Shown one piece after another: positions 21,260 to 21,543 of a stretch of DNA of 21,543 nt. The DNA comes from DATHGT01 sp035317605 (lineage in GTDB: Bacteria > Methylomirabilota > Methylomirabilia > Rokubacteriales > CSP1-6), in NCBI GenBank assembly GCA_035317605.1, contig DATHGT010000185.1, positions 1-21,543 on the forward strand, given 5' to 3'. The notes below the pieces were generated by a model. The model was not told the DNA's origin, searched no databases, and was given only the letters and a program-made list of their open reading frames with translations. The stretch's first letter is position 1; every line of letters begins with the position of its first letter. Both the position numbers and the translations under genes were made by a program.

Positions 21260-21543
21260 GAGCTGAAGGGCCTCACCGCGATGGCGTCGGCGGGCTGGCC
21301 GAACGCGGACTCGACGACCAGCGGCTCCTTGAACGTGAAGAGCGGCAGCTTCTCGGGACCGACGCGCGGGGGCTTGCGCTGGCGCGCCAGGTCGAGCGCG
21401 CGCAGGATCTTCTCCGGCGTGACCGGAATCTCGTCGATGCGCACGCCGACCGCGTCGTACACCGCGTTGGCCAGGGCCGGGATCACGGGGAGGAGCGGGC
21501 CCTGGCCGCACTCCTTCGCTCCGTACGGCCCTTGCGGATCGAG
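21256..21543 (-). CDS. hcrA: Molybdopterin-binding subunit of the same reductase, C-terminal part only
   Basis: This gene runs off the right edge of the window; 95 C-terminal residues are visible. They start LDPQGPYGAKECGQGPLLPV and continue IPALANAVYDAVGVRIDEIPVTPEKILRALD, which is the conserved end of xanthine-oxidase-family large subunits. The segment AKECGQG corresponds to the molybdenum-site loop, which in most relatives reads ...GE(G/P)P; here the expected active-site Glu is Gln (codon CAG). The frame is open to the last base of the window. Its TGA overlaps the hcrB ATG. The hcrA name depends on HcrB next door; the visible part alone supports only the superfamily. Confidence 0.85.
   Translation of the reverse strand, partial: LDPQGPYGAKECGQGPLLPVIPALANAVYDAVGVRIDEIPVTPEKILRALDLARQRKPPRVGPEKLPLFTFKEPLVVESAFGQPADAIAVRPFSS

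Overview
The window is chromosomal DNA from a very GC-rich, free-living aerobic or facultative bacterium. It has dense operons with 4-nt overlaps, a sigma/anti-sigma pair, a lipoprotein-type haemoglobin and aerobic aromatic catabolism. The gene styles and GC-rich dispersed repeats look to me like soil or sediment phyla such as Candidatus Rokubacteria/Methylomirabilota. No rRNA or phylogenetic marker is present, so this placement is inference only.

Left part (1-6780). A probable IS21-like element end (about 56-139) is followed by a short RRM RNA-binding protein. A perfect 28-bp palindrome ends that gene and faces a minus-strand pair: a UvrD-type helicase with a C-terminal Fe-S nuclease, then a HugZ-like FMN/DUF2470 protein. 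The helicase shares a 22-bp divergent promoter with fumC. Converging on fumC is a PfkB sugar kinase whose start region is a 21-bp repeat present three times.

Middle (6781-12520). A minus-strand operon encodes a ubiquitin-like sulfur carrier and TtuA (tRNA 2-thiouridine synthesis), a 27-residue desulforedoxin-like micro-protein, and a DUF3108-like exported protein that seems to start at CTG. A 73-bp repeat lies in inverted orientation on both sides of the last two genes, and one copy encodes a C-terminal tail of TtuA. Next come a SigK/RskA-type sigma/anti-sigma pair, a truncated-haemoglobin lipoprotein, a coiled-coil protein and two overlapping cupin genes. A long snap-back inverted repeat follows the cupins.

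Right part (12520-21543). This is an aromatic-acid catabolic island: a PaaK-like aryl-CoA ligase, benzoate-CoA ligase, a serine-rich membrane-anchored protein, ridA, boxB, boxC, an XRE-cupin regulator, and hcrB plus the end of an hcrA-like gene. HcrB keeps the four cysteines of the extra [4Fe-4S] cluster at the exact spacing known for 4-hydroxybenzoyl-CoA reductase. BoxB keeps all expected di-iron ligands. The inferred route is: benzoate enters through the CoA ligase, 4-hydroxybenzoyl-CoA is reductively dehydroxylated to benzoyl-CoA, and BoxB/BoxC epoxidise and hydrolytically open the ring. An enzyme type usually linked to anaerobic metabolism would thus feed an oxygen-dependent pathway. BoxA, BoxD and HcrC are not in the window. 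A 172-bp MITE-like inverted repeat separates the hcr-regulator part from the box part.
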